From positions 1-43,491 of the forward strand of contig DVJZ01000034.1 in assembly GCA_018716385.1 (NCBI GenBank): DNA of 43,491 nucleotides. Reading direction: 5' to 3'. Of this stretch, positions 14,054 to 21,354 are shown piece by piece; the first letter of the stretch is position 1, and the number at the start of each line of letters is the position of its first letter. The notes under the pieces are model-generated. The model was not told the DNA's origin. It saw only the letters and a program-made list of their open reading frames with translations, and ran no database searches. This DNA comes from Candidatus Enterenecus merdae. GTDB taxonomy: Bacteria > Bacillota > Clostridia > Oscillospirales > Oscillospiraceae. Made by a program: the position numbers and the translations under genes.

Positions 14054-14359
14054 TATAATCTGCTCATCAAATGATTCAGATCGCGGCGAGAGCAGCGGCG
14101 CGGCCACGCAGGGCGGCCGCCGCCCGCCGTGGCCAGGGCGAGGCCATGATAGAGCGCCAGCACAGGCGGCGAGAGGGGGAAGGACACGCCAGGCTGGGCG
14201 AACAAGCTTGGCCGGCGCGGCAGCCAAGCGGGCGCGGGGTTAGGGGTCTCAAGGGGAAGCGGCTGGAGGCAGCGGATCCGTCCCGCAACACGCGCTCTTT
14301 GAGACCCCATTCGTTCCTTCCCCTCCCGCCCAGGCCTGCACGGCGGGCCGACAAGGAGG
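14054..14359 (+). other. Gene-free, GC-rich stretch with RNA-like structure upstream of purA
   Basis: A TATAAT (14054-14059) without a good -35 precedes about 300 nt with no convincing gene; the 132-codon frame from 14071 is Arg/Ala-rich, has no ribosome-binding site and spans the purA promoter. Stems visible: GGGGTCTCAA (14243-14252) with TTGAGACCCC (14299-14308), CTTGGC (14208-14213) with GCCAAG (14222-14227), and a long-range GAGGGGGAAGGA (14173-14184) with TCCTTCCCCTC (14315-14325) apart from one bulged G. This could be a structured RNA; it matches no class I recognise (not 6S, SRP, RNase P or tmRNA by conserved motifs). Confidence 0.4.
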
Positions 14360-14388
14360 TTGCTTTTCCCGATGAAAGCGGCTATAAT
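14360..14388 (+). promoter_or_regulatory. Promoter for purA
   Basis: TTGCTT (14360-14365), a 17-bp spacer and TATAAT (14383-14388), leaving an untranslated leader of about 80 nt before the purA ATG. Confidence 0.75.
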
Positions 14389-14474
14389 AGAAAGGCTGCA
14401 TGGGCAGCGGGCAGCGGCGGAAAAGGCAAATCCGCACAGGCGGTTGCGAATCCCGGGCCGCGGAGGTAACGACA

Positions 14475-15758
14475 ATGGTAACAGCAATCGTGGGCGCCAA
14501 CTGGGGCGACGAGGGGAAGGGGAAGATCACAGACCTGTTGGCAGAGCGGTCAGACGTGGTGGTCCGCTTTCAGGGGGGGGCCAACGCGGGGCACACCATC
14601 CTCAACGAGCATGGCCGCTTTGCCCTGCATATCCTGCCCTCGGGAATCTTTTATCCCCATGTGACAAACATCATCGGAAACGGCGTGGCCCTGGACATCG
14701 CCCGGCTGGCCCAGGAGCTGAGCGACCTGGCTGAGCAGGGTATTCCGGCCCCCAACCTGATCGTATCCCAGCGGGCCCAGATCCTCATGCCCTACCACAG
14801 CCTGCAAGACGCTTATGAGGAGCAACGGCTGGGAGGCCGGGCCTTTGGATCCACCAAGAGCGGCATCGCCCCTTTCTATTCCGATAAGTACGCCAAGATG
14901 GGGATCCAGGTGTGCGATCTGTACCACGAGGCGCGCTTGCGGGACCGGCTGGAGCGGGCGGTGGAGGTGAAGAACGTGCTGTTCCAGCACCTGTATCACC
15001 AGCCCCCGCTGGACGTGGAGCAGCTGTACGGGCAGCTGCTGGAGTACCGGGAGCTGATCCGTCCCTATGTGGGAGATGCGGTGGGCTTTCTCCACCAGGC
15101 TCTGGGGCAGGGCAAGCGGGTGCTGTTGGAGGGGCAGCTGGGGGCTATGAAGGACCCGGATCTGGGTATCTTCCCTATGACCACCTCGTCCCACACCTTG
15201 GCTGGATTTGGCTGCGTGGGCGCCCCGGTGCCTCCCACCTCCATTCAGGAGGTGCTGTGCGTGACCAAGGCGTACTCCTCCAGCGTAGGCTCTAATACAG
15301 AGCCCTTCCTGAGCGAACTGACCGGACCAGAGGGAGAGGAGCTGCGCCGCCGGGGGGGAGACAAGGGGGAGTATGGCGCCACCACCGGGCGGCCCCGGCG
15401 GGTGGGCTGGTTTGACACGGTGGCCACCAAGTACGGCTGCATGGTGCAGGGGGCAACCCAGGTGGCCCTGACGTGTTTGGACGTGCTGGGCTACCTGGAT
15501 GAGATCCCAGTGTGCGTGGGCTATGAGCTCGACGGGGTGGTCACCGACCGCTTTCCCACCACCCCGGAGCTGCTGCGGGCCAAGCCGGTCTTTGAGACCC
15601 TGCCCGGTTGGAAGCAGGATGTGCGGGGGATGACGGACTACGCTGCCCTGCCCGCCCAGGCCAAGGCCTATGTGGATTTCTTAGAGGAGCGCATTGGGGT
15701 GCCCATCACCTTAGTGTCCACCGGGCCGGGCCGGCACGAGGTGGCGCAGCGCAAGTAA
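14475..15758 (+). CDS. purA: Adenylosuccinate synthetase
   Basis: 427 residues, normal for PurA (about 430). The ATG at 14475 lies 7 nt after GGAGGT. The GTP-binding start VTAIVGANWGDEGKGKITDLLAE contains the catalytic Asp of the GDEGKGK loop. Also present are FQGGANAGHTI with the catalytic His, HILPSGIFYP, GSTKSGIAPFYSDKYAKMGIQVCDL, LLEGQLGAMKDPDLGIFPMTTSSH, GRPRRVGWFDTVATKYGCMVQG and VSTGPGRHEVAQRK. It joins IMP and aspartate using GTP, the first step from IMP to AMP. It is transcribed alone, far from the main purine operon at 33554-41775, which makes IMP. Confidence 0.96.
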   Translation: MVTAIVGANWGDEGKGKITDLLAERSDVVVRFQGGANAGHTILNEHGRFALHILPSGIFYPHVTNIIGNGVALDIARLAQELSDLAEQGIPAPNLIVSQRAQILMPYHSLQDAYEEQRLGGRAFGSTKSGIAPFYSDKYAKMGIQVCDLYHEARLRDRLERAVEVKNVLFQHLYHQPPLDVEQLYGQLLEYRELIRPYVGDAVGFLHQALGQGKRVLLEGQLGAMKDPDLGIFPMTTSSHTLAGFGCVGAPVPPTSIQEVLCVTKAYSSSVGSNTEPFLSELTGPEGEELRRRGGDKGEYGATTGRPRRVGWFDTVATKYGCMVQGATQVALTCLDVLGYLDEIPVCVGYELDGVVTDRFPTTPELLRAKPVFETLPGWKQDVRGMTDYAALPAQAKAYVDFLEERIGVPITLVSTGPGRHEVAQRK

Positions 15759-15769
15759 AAACGCCTGAC

Positions 15770-15798
15770 AGGTGGCGGCAGTCTTGCCGCCACCTTTT
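15770..15798 (+). terminator. Intrinsic terminator of purA
   Basis: Perfect 11-bp stem AGGTGGCGGCA / TGCCGCCACCT with loop GTCT, followed by TTT, 11 nt after the stop. Confidence 0.88.
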
Positions 15799-15828
15799 GA
15801 GCGGTATTGGAGTATAGGCAGGAGGCAT

Positions 15829-16383
15829 ATGGACATGGGATATGAAGAGATTGAGGCGCGGGCCAGGCAGCTTGGGATGCCCGTCTACCAGTACCTACGG
15901 CAGGAGAGCCAGCGGGCGCTCCGGTTGACGGCCCAGCTGAACCGGGACTACCACGAGCCGGAGGAGGTGACGGCGCTATTTTCCCAGCTCATCGGCCGGC
16001 CGGTGGGGGAGGGGTTTTGCCTGTTCCCGCCCTTCCACACCGACTATGGGCGGAATATCCAGGTGGGGCGGAACGTGTTTCTCAACTCAGGCTGCCACTT
16101 CCAGGATCAAGGGGGCATCACCATCGGAGACGGGGCCCAGATTGGCCACAATGTGGTGCTGGCCACCTTGAACCATGACCCGGACCCGGCCAACCGCAGC
16201 CAGGTCATCCCGGGGCCCATCGCGATTGGCCGGAACGTGTGGATTGGGGCCAACGCCACCGTCCTGCCCGGCGTCACCATTGGGGACAACGCCATCGTGG
16301 CCGCCGGCGCCGTGGTGAGCCGGGATGTGCCGGCCAATACGGTGGTGGGCGGCGTGCCCGCCCGGGTGCTCAAGCAGATCTGA
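15829..16383 (+). CDS. Sugar O-acetyltransferase, left-handed beta-helix (maltose/galactoside acetyltransferase type)
   Basis: 184 residues. The ATG at 15829 follows AGGAGG by 3 nt; the ATG at 15835 has a more usual spacing and is an alternative start. After a helical N-terminal region (about residues 1-60) come hexapeptide repeats typical of acyl-transferases: [51 protein letters not shown] (catalytic His), [56 protein letters not shown]. The family transfers acetyl from acetyl-CoA to a sugar hydroxyl. The N-terminal Mac domain is less canonical than in MAA/LacA. The substrate is unknown. It lies between purA and an unrelated conserved protein, so context does not help. Confidence 0.9.
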   Translation: MDMGYEEIEARARQLGMPVYQYLRQESQRALRLTAQLNRDYHEPEEVTALFSQLIGRPVGEGFCLFPPFHTDYGRNIQVGRNVFLNSGCHFQDQGGITIGDGAQIGHNVVLATLNHDPDPANRSQVIPGPIAIGRNVWIGANATVLPGVTIGDNAIVAAGAVVSRDVPANTVVGGVPARVLKQI

Positions 16384-16520
16384 GGGAGCGGCCGAAGGAT
16401 TGCCGATGGACGATGGGAGGATGGCGCGCGCACCAAAGCCCAGGGCGCACATACAATGGGATTGGAAGAAAAGCGCGTTTGCCTTTTCCATTCCCCCATC
16501 AACCATCGGGAGGTACGATT

Positions 16521-17360
16521 ATGGCTGAATACATCGAGCCGGGCCCCATTTCCGATACCGCCGGTATCCGTGAGGCCGTATGCATCCACACCCGAAAAAT
16601 CTATGATAGCTGCCGCGACAAGGACTGTGTGGAGGATCTGCGCCTGTACCCCACCGCCAGTTCCCAGGTGGTGATCGACCGGGCCATCAGCCTGAAGGCT
16701 GGGCGTGCCGAGCTGCTGTATGCTTACATTGACGTGGAGCCGGTGAGCTTCAACCGCGGGTACTACACCGTGGATGTGCGCTACTTCTACCGGGTCACCG
16801 CAGACGCTTTTGTGGGCGGGGCGCGCCCGGTGTCCATCAGCGGGCTGGTGGTGTTTGACAAGCGGGCCATCCTGTTTGGCAGCGAGGGATCGGCCAAGGT
16901 GTTCTCCTCCAACCTGTCCTGCAACGAGTTGGACACCCAGAACCTGGCCCGCACCAACCTGCCTGTGGCCGTGGTGGACGCGGTGGATCCGCTGATCCTG
17001 GGCATCAAGCTGGTGGACGCCTGCGATCCCCCCATCCGGGACTGCTGTGACGCCTCCGACATCCCTGCGGCCATCACCGGGTGCTTCCCCGGCGAGCTGA
17101 CCATGAGCGGGGAGGGGAAGCGGGTGTACGTCACCTTGGGGCAGTTCTCCATCATCCGCCTGGAGCGGGAGAGCCAGCTGCTCATCCCCGCCTACGACTA
17201 CTGCATGCCCAGCAAAGAGTGCCCGGGCAGCGGGGAGGAGGAGGATCCCTGCGCCGTCTTCCGGAAGGTGCAGTTCCCCGTGGATGAGTTCTTTCCGCCC
17301 AACACCACCCCACAGTCGGACAGCTATCAGGATACCAAAAGCTTTGACATCTGCTGCTGA
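16521..17360 (+). CDS. Cysteine-rich conserved clostridial protein, function unknown
   Basis: 279 residues from the ATG at 16521 (CGGGAGGT ribosome-binding site). There is no signal peptide or membrane helix. About 14 cysteines, many in pairs or short motifs: SCRDKDCVEDLRLYP, DPPIRDCCDASDIP, AYDYCMPSKECPGSG, DPCAVF and a C-terminal SFDICC. Two beta-rich blocks (YIDVEPVSFNRGYYTVDVRYFYRVTADAF and KRVYVTLGQFSIIRLERESQLLIPAYDY) look like repeated sandwich domains. I recall similar proteins in spore-forming Clostridia, and the cysteine density suggests a cross-linked coat or metal-binding structural protein, but that is inference. It ends just before a strong terminator. Confidence 0.85.
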   Translation: MAEYIEPGPISDTAGIREAVCIHTRKIYDSCRDKDCVEDLRLYPTASSQVVIDRAISLKAGRAELLYAYIDVEPVSFNRGYYTVDVRYFYRVTADAFVGGARPVSISGLVVFDKRAILFGSEGSAKVFSSNLSCNELDTQNLARTNLPVAVVDAVDPLILGIKLVDACDPPIRDCCDASDIPAAITGCFPGELTMSGEGKRVYVTLGQFSIIRLERESQLLIPAYDYCMPSKECPGSGEEEDPCAVFRKVQFPVDEFFPPNTTPQSDSYQDTKSFDICC

Positions 17361-17404
17361 TCGAACAGAGATGGCAGACTGAAAGCGACCCAGTGAGTAC
17401 GCCA

Positions 17405-17446
17405 TCAGGCCCCGGCGGGCATAGGCCCGCCGGGGCCTGAAATTTT
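17405..17446 (+). terminator. Strong intrinsic terminator
   Basis: Perfect 16-bp stem TCAGGCCCCGGCGGGC / GCCCGCCGGGGCCTGA with loop ATAG, followed by AATTTT. Confidence 0.9.
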
Positions 17447-17475
17447 GGAAACCTATTCTCTTTCCCACCCGATTC

Positions 17476-17484
17476 TGGTATAAT
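17476..17484 (+). promoter_or_regulatory. Extended -10 promoter for the murB operon
   Basis: TGGTATAAT (17476-17484): TG plus a consensus -10, with a poor -35 (TTCTCT at 17456). It is 43 bp before the murB ATG and directly after a strong terminator. Confidence 0.7.
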
Positions 17485-17526
17485 AACTGGGAAGACATCG
17501 GGGCGAGTGTGCCCAGGAGGAGCGAG

Positions 17527-18447
17527 ATGAGGAAGCTGGATGCGATGGAGGCGCGCCTGCGCCGGGCGGTGCCCGGGCTGGAGCTGCGCCGGGACGAGCC
17601 CATGAGCAGGCACACCACCTTCCGGGTAGGGGGGCCGGCCGCCCTGATGGCCCTGCCCCGGGACGAGGGGGAGCTGCTGGCTGTGGCCCGGGCAGCCCGC
17701 CGGGCGGGGCTGGACCCGCTGGTGGTGGGCAACGGCTCCAACCTGCTGGTGGACGATGGAGGGTTGGACGCCTTGGTGCTCAAGACCGCCCCCCGGGTGG
17801 GCCGGGTGAAGGAGATGGGGGAGAACACCCTGGAGGCCGGCGCCGGAATCCCCCTGGCCCAGCTGGCCATGGAGGCGGCGGCCCGGGCCCTCACCGGCCT
17901 GGAGTTTGCCCATGGTATCCCAGGCAGCCTGGGCGGGGCGGCGGTGATGAACGCGGGAGCCTACGGCGGGGAGATGTGCCAGGTGATCGACCAGGTTCGG
18001 GCCCTGGACGAAGCGGGCCAGATGCGCACGCTGACAGGGCAGGAGTGCTGCTTCTCCTATCGGCACTCCATCTTCTCCCAGGGGGAGTGGCTCATTCTGT
18101 CCGCATCGGTGCGCCTAGCTCCGGGGGACCCGGCGGCCATCCGGGGCCAGATGGAGCAGCTGATGGCCCGGCGCCGGCAGAAGCAGCCGCTGGATTACCC
18201 CAGCGCGGGCTCCACCTTCAAGCGCCCGGCAGGGCACTTTGCCGCGGCCCTCATCGAGGGGTGCGGGCTGAAGGGGCTGCGGGTGGGCGGGGCCCAGGTG
18301 TCGGAAAAGCATGCGGGCTTTGTGATCAACGCCGGCGGGGCCACCTGCCGGGACATCCTGACGCTGATGGATCAGGTGCGGGAGCGGGTGTTCCGGGAGA
18401 CCGGGGTGGAGCTGGAGCCGGAAGTGAAGTATGTAAAAAGTATATGA
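17527..18447 (+). CDS. murB: UDP-N-acetylenolpyruvoylglucosamine reductase
   Basis: 306 residues. The ATG at 17527 is chosen because AGGAGG (17515-17520) lies 6 nt before it; the longer GTG frame would place this site inside the gene. MurB motifs: MSRHTTFRVGGPAALMALP, the FAD-binding VVGNGSNLLVDDGGLDALVLK, AGAGIPLAQLAMEAA, GLEFAHGIPGSLGGAAVMNAGAYGGEM, SYRHSIF, DYPSAGSTFKRPAG (catalytic Ser region), LIEGCGLKGLRVGGAQVSEKHAGFVINAGGAT and the C-terminal GVELEPEVKYV with the catalytic Glu. It reduces UDP-GlcNAc-enolpyruvate to UDP-MurNAc. It is first in a run through rapZ, yvcK, whiA, dnaE and cls. Confidence 0.96.
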   Translation: MRKLDAMEARLRRAVPGLELRRDEPMSRHTTFRVGGPAALMALPRDEGELLAVARAARRAGLDPLVVGNGSNLLVDDGGLDALVLKTAPRVGRVKEMGENTLEAGAGIPLAQLAMEAAARALTGLEFAHGIPGSLGGAAVMNAGAYGGEMCQVIDQVRALDEAGQMRTLTGQECCFSYRHSIFSQGEWLILSASVRLAPGDPAAIRGQMEQLMARRRQKQPLDYPSAGSTFKRPAGHFAAALIEGCGLKGLRVGGAQVSEKHAGFVINAGGATCRDILTLMDQVRERVFRETGVELEPEVKYVKSI

Positions 18448-18468
18448 AATAAGGGGGGCGGGGCAGGG

Positions 18469-19332
18469 ATGGAATTTCTGATCGTATCGGGGCTGTCCGG
18501 CGCGGGCAAGTCCACGGTGATGTCCGTACTGGAAGACAGCGGCTTTTTCTGCGTGGACAATCTGCCGCCACAGCTCATCCCCAAGTTCGCCGAGCTGTGC
18601 CTGGCTGGGACGGGGGCCTATGAGCGGGTGGCCATGGCCTGCGACATCCGGGGCGGAGAGACCTTTGAGGGCCTGTTCCAGGCCCTGGAGGCCCTGCGGG
18701 AGATGCAGTTTGACTACCGCATCCTCTTCCTGGAGGCGGACACTAAGACCATCATCAAGCGCTACCAGGAGACCCGGCGGGGCCATCCCCTCCTGGCGGA
18801 GGAGGGCGGGCTGATCCAGGCGGTGGAACGGGAGCGCCAGGCTATGGAGGCGGTGCGGCAGCGGGCGGACTACGTCATCGACACCACCGCCCTGTCGGCC
18901 CGGAAGCTGCGTGACCGGGTGCTGGAGACGTGTATGCCGGGGCAGCAGCGGCGCTATGAGATGAGCATTGCCGTGACCTCCTTCGGCTTCAAGTACGGCA
19001 TCCCCCTGGAGGCCGACCTGGTTTTTGACGTACGCTTTCTGCCCAACCCCTTCTATGTGGAGCAGCTGAGGGGACAGACCGGCCTGGACGATGGGGTGCG
19101 GGACTATGTGTTCAGCTATCCCCAGGCCCGGCAGTTCCTGGAGCGGCTGACGGGGATGATCGACTTCCTGCTGCCACAGTTCCTGGAGGAGGGGAAGAGC
19201 GCGCTGGTCATCGCCATCGGCTGCACCGGCGGCCGGCACCGCTCCGTGGCGGTCACCCACGCCTTGGCCCAGCACATCCGCGCCCAGGGCTACGCCGCCG
19301 GCGAGAACCACCGGGACATGACGAGGGGCTGA
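18469..19332 (+). CDS. rapZ: RNase adapter RapZ (YvcJ family P-loop protein)
   Basis: 287 residues, standard length. Walker A is at residues 8-16 (GLSGAGKST), followed by VMSVLEDSGFFCVDNLPPQLIPKF, then DIRGGETF, ILFLEADTKTIIKRYQETRRGHPL and DTTALSARKLRDRV. The C-terminal domain reads VTSFGFKYGIPLEADLVFDVRFLPNPFYVEQLRGQTGLD and IAIGCTGGRHRSVAVTHALA. In E. coli RapZ links glucosamine-6-phosphate levels to small-RNA decay; Firmicute YvcJ binds nucleotides and affects competence. It starts 21 nt after murB and is followed at once by yvcK, the conserved Gram-positive order. Confidence 0.96.
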   Translation: MEFLIVSGLSGAGKSTVMSVLEDSGFFCVDNLPPQLIPKFAELCLAGTGAYERVAMACDIRGGETFEGLFQALEALREMQFDYRILFLEADTKTIIKRYQETRRGHPLLAEEGGLIQAVERERQAMEAVRQRADYVIDTTALSARKLRDRVLETCMPGQQRRYEMSIAVTSFGFKYGIPLEADLVFDVRFLPNPFYVEQLRGQTGLDDGVRDYVFSYPQARQFLERLTGMIDFLLPQFLEEGKSALVIAIGCTGGRHRSVAVTHALAQHIRAQGYAAGENHRDMTRG

Positions 19333-19335
19333 GCC

Positions 19336-20331
19336 ATGGTGGAGCAAGCAAAGCGGGGCCCGGCCATCGTGGCCCTGGGAGGGGGCAACGGCCTGTCCGC
19401 CATCCTGCGGGGACTGAAGCTGTACACCCAGGACCTGACGGCCATCGTCACCGTGGCCGACGACGGGGGCGGGTCGGGGATGCTGCGGGAGGACCTGGGC
19501 ATGCCCCCTCCGGGGGACATCCGCAACTGCATGGAAGCCCTGGCGGATACCGAGTCGCTGATGCAAAACCTGCTGGCCTACCGGTTCGCCGAAGGACGGC
19601 TTGCCGGACAGGCCTTTGGCAACCTGTTGCTGGCCGCGCTGACGGGCATCTCAGACTCCTTTGACCAGGCGGTGGAGCGCATGAGCCAGGTGCTGGCCAT
19701 CACCGGCTGCATCCTGCCGGTGACCAACGCCAACGTGCGCTTGGAGGCCGCCTTTGAGAACGGGGCCAGCGTGTGCGGGGAGTCCAAGATCTTCGCCTTC
19801 AAGAAGCAGCAGAACTGCCGCATCCACCATGTTCGCCTGGTGCCGGACAACCCGCCCGCCCTGCCCGCTGCGCTGGCGGCCATTGACCGGGCGGATGTGA
19901 TCCTGCTGGGGCCGGGCAGCCTGTACACCAGCGTGATCCCAAACCTGCTGGTGGACGGTATCTCTGAGGCCATTCGGGACAGCCGGGCGCTGAAGATCTA
20001 CGTATGCAACATCATGACCCAGGACGGGGAGACCGAGGGGATGAGCGCGGCCGACCACCTGGCTGCCCTGCTGGAGCATGGGGGGCCAGGGTTGGTCAAG
20101 CTGTGCCTGTGCAACAGTACGCCGGTGCGCGGCGCGCTGCTGGAGCGCTATTCCCAGGAAGACGCCGAGCCCATGCGGGTGGACCGCCGAGCGGTGGAGC
20201 TGCTGGGGGCGGAGGTGGTGCTGCGCCCGCTCACCGACGAGGGCTCCCACTATGCCCGCCACTCCGGGGTGAAGGTGGCCCAGGCGGTGATGGAGCTATA
20301 CCATCAGACGGCGGACACCAAGATATTTTGA
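19336..20331 (+). CDS. yvcK: YvcK-family UDP-GlcNAc-binding protein (gluconeogenesis factor)
   Basis: 331 residues, 3 nt after rapZ. Motifs of the CofD/YvcK fold: IVALGGGNGLSAILRGLKLYTQDLTAIVTVADDGGGSGMLREDLGMPPPGDIRNCMEALAD, then RFAEGRLAGQAFGNLLLAALTGI, and VILLGPGSLYTSVIPNLLVDGISEAIRDS with YVCNIMTQDGETEGMSAADHLAALLEH. It is not a CofD enzyme; YvcK binds UDP-GlcNAc and supports cell-wall precursor flux and growth on gluconeogenic carbon. Its place with murB and rapZ agrees with a cell-wall precursor role. Confidence 0.95.
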   Translation: MVEQAKRGPAIVALGGGNGLSAILRGLKLYTQDLTAIVTVADDGGGSGMLREDLGMPPPGDIRNCMEALADTESLMQNLLAYRFAEGRLAGQAFGNLLLAALTGISDSFDQAVERMSQVLAITGCILPVTNANVRLEAAFENGASVCGESKIFAFKKQQNCRIHHVRLVPDNPPALPAALAAIDRADVILLGPGSLYTSVIPNLLVDGISEAIRDSRALKIYVCNIMTQDGETEGMSAADHLAALLEHGGPGLVKLCLCNSTPVRGALLERYSQEDAEPMRVDRRAVELLGAEVVLRPLTDEGSHYARHSGVKVAQAVMELYHQTADTKIF

Positions 20332-20349
20332 GGCAGAGGGGGAAGGGGC

Positions 20350-21267
20350 ATGAGTTTTTCCGCACAGGTTAAGCAGGAGCTGTGCCGGCAGGGGCTGGCG
20401 CGGCGCTGCTGCGCCCAGGCGGAGGCCTACGGTGTGCTGCTGTACTGCAACAGCTTTCACAGCCGCCAGGTGCGCATCATCACCGAGTCGCCCCAGTTAA
20501 AGCGGCGCCTGCCCGCCCTGTTCCGGAAGGCCTTCCGCCTGGAGTTTGACCAGGCCCCGGCGGAGGGGGAGGGCAAGGGCACCTTCCTGATCGAAGCGCC
20601 GGACAAGCTGGGGGTCATCTTTGACACCTTCGGGCTGGAGGCAGACAGCGCGGTGTCCATCCACGTCAATTTCGCCCACCTGGAGGAGGAACACTGCCAG
20701 GTGGCCTTCCTTCGGGGGGCCTTTCTGGCCGGCGGCTCGGTGACCGACCCGGAAAAGGGCTATCACCTGGAGCTGGCCACCTCCCACTATCATGTGGGCC
20801 GGGAGGTACCCGCCCTGCTGCGGGAGGTGGGCTTCTCCCCCAAGGACGCCACCCGGAAGGGCAACTATATCACCTACTTCAAGCAGTCCGACCACATTGA
20901 GGATTTCCTCACCAAGATCGGGGCCCCTGTGTCCGCCATGGCGGTGATGACGGCCAAGCTGGAGCGGAATTTGCGCAGCAGCGTCAACCGCCGGGTGAAC
21001 TGTGACGCGGCCAACTTGGACAAGGCGGTGGCCGCGGCCCAGAGCCAGATCGAGGCCATCCGTCGCCTGGAGCAGGCGGGGGCGCTGGCGGCTCAGCCCG
21101 CCCGGCTGCGGGAGACGGCCCGGCTGCGGCTGGACCACCCTGAGCTCACCCTGAGTGAGTTGGCCGGGCTGTGTGACCCGCCGGTGAGCAAGTCGGCCCT
21201 GAACCATCGGCTCAGGCGGTTGGTGGAACTGTCCCGAAGCGGGCAGGGGGACGGGGCGGCGCCCTGA
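20350..21267 (+). CDS. whiA: WhiA-family DNA-binding protein
   Basis: 305 residues. The N-terminal LAGLIDADG-like region (MSFSAQVKQELCRQ..., then AFLRGAFLAGGSVTDPEKGYHLELAT, FLTKIGAPVSAMAVMTAKLERNLRSSVNRRVNCDAANLDKAVAAAQSQIEAIRRLE) leads to a C-terminal helix-turn-helix (RLRLDHPELTLSELAGLCDPPVSKSALNHRLRRLVEL), the WhiA arrangement. WhiA controls sporulation septation in Streptomyces and supports division and chromosome segregation in Bacillus. It is 18 nt downstream of yvcK, the universal Gram-positive rapZ-yvcK-whiA block. Confidence 0.96.
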   Translation: MSFSAQVKQELCRQGLARRCCAQAEAYGVLLYCNSFHSRQVRIITESPQLKRRLPALFRKAFRLEFDQAPAEGEGKGTFLIEAPDKLGVIFDTFGLEADSAVSIHVNFAHLEEEHCQVAFLRGAFLAGGSVTDPEKGYHLELATSHYHVGREVPALLREVGFSPKDATRKGNYITYFKQSDHIEDFLTKIGAPVSAMAVMTAKLERNLRSSVNRRVNCDAANLDKAVAAAQSQIEAIRRLEQAGALAAQPARLRETARLRLDHPELTLSELAGLCDPPVSKSALNHRLRRLVELSRSGQGDGAAP

Positions 21268-21354
21268 GATTGGGGCTGCAAAACCAGGATGGAGCCGCTT
21301 CGCCGGACGGCTGGGCAGGCGCTATCCCAGATACAGAGAAAGAAGAGACGCGAC

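Noticed and set aside
14071-14469. 132-codon plus-strand frame before purA
   Set aside because: Arg/Ala-rich, no ribosome-binding site, and it runs through the purA promoter and ribosome-binding site.
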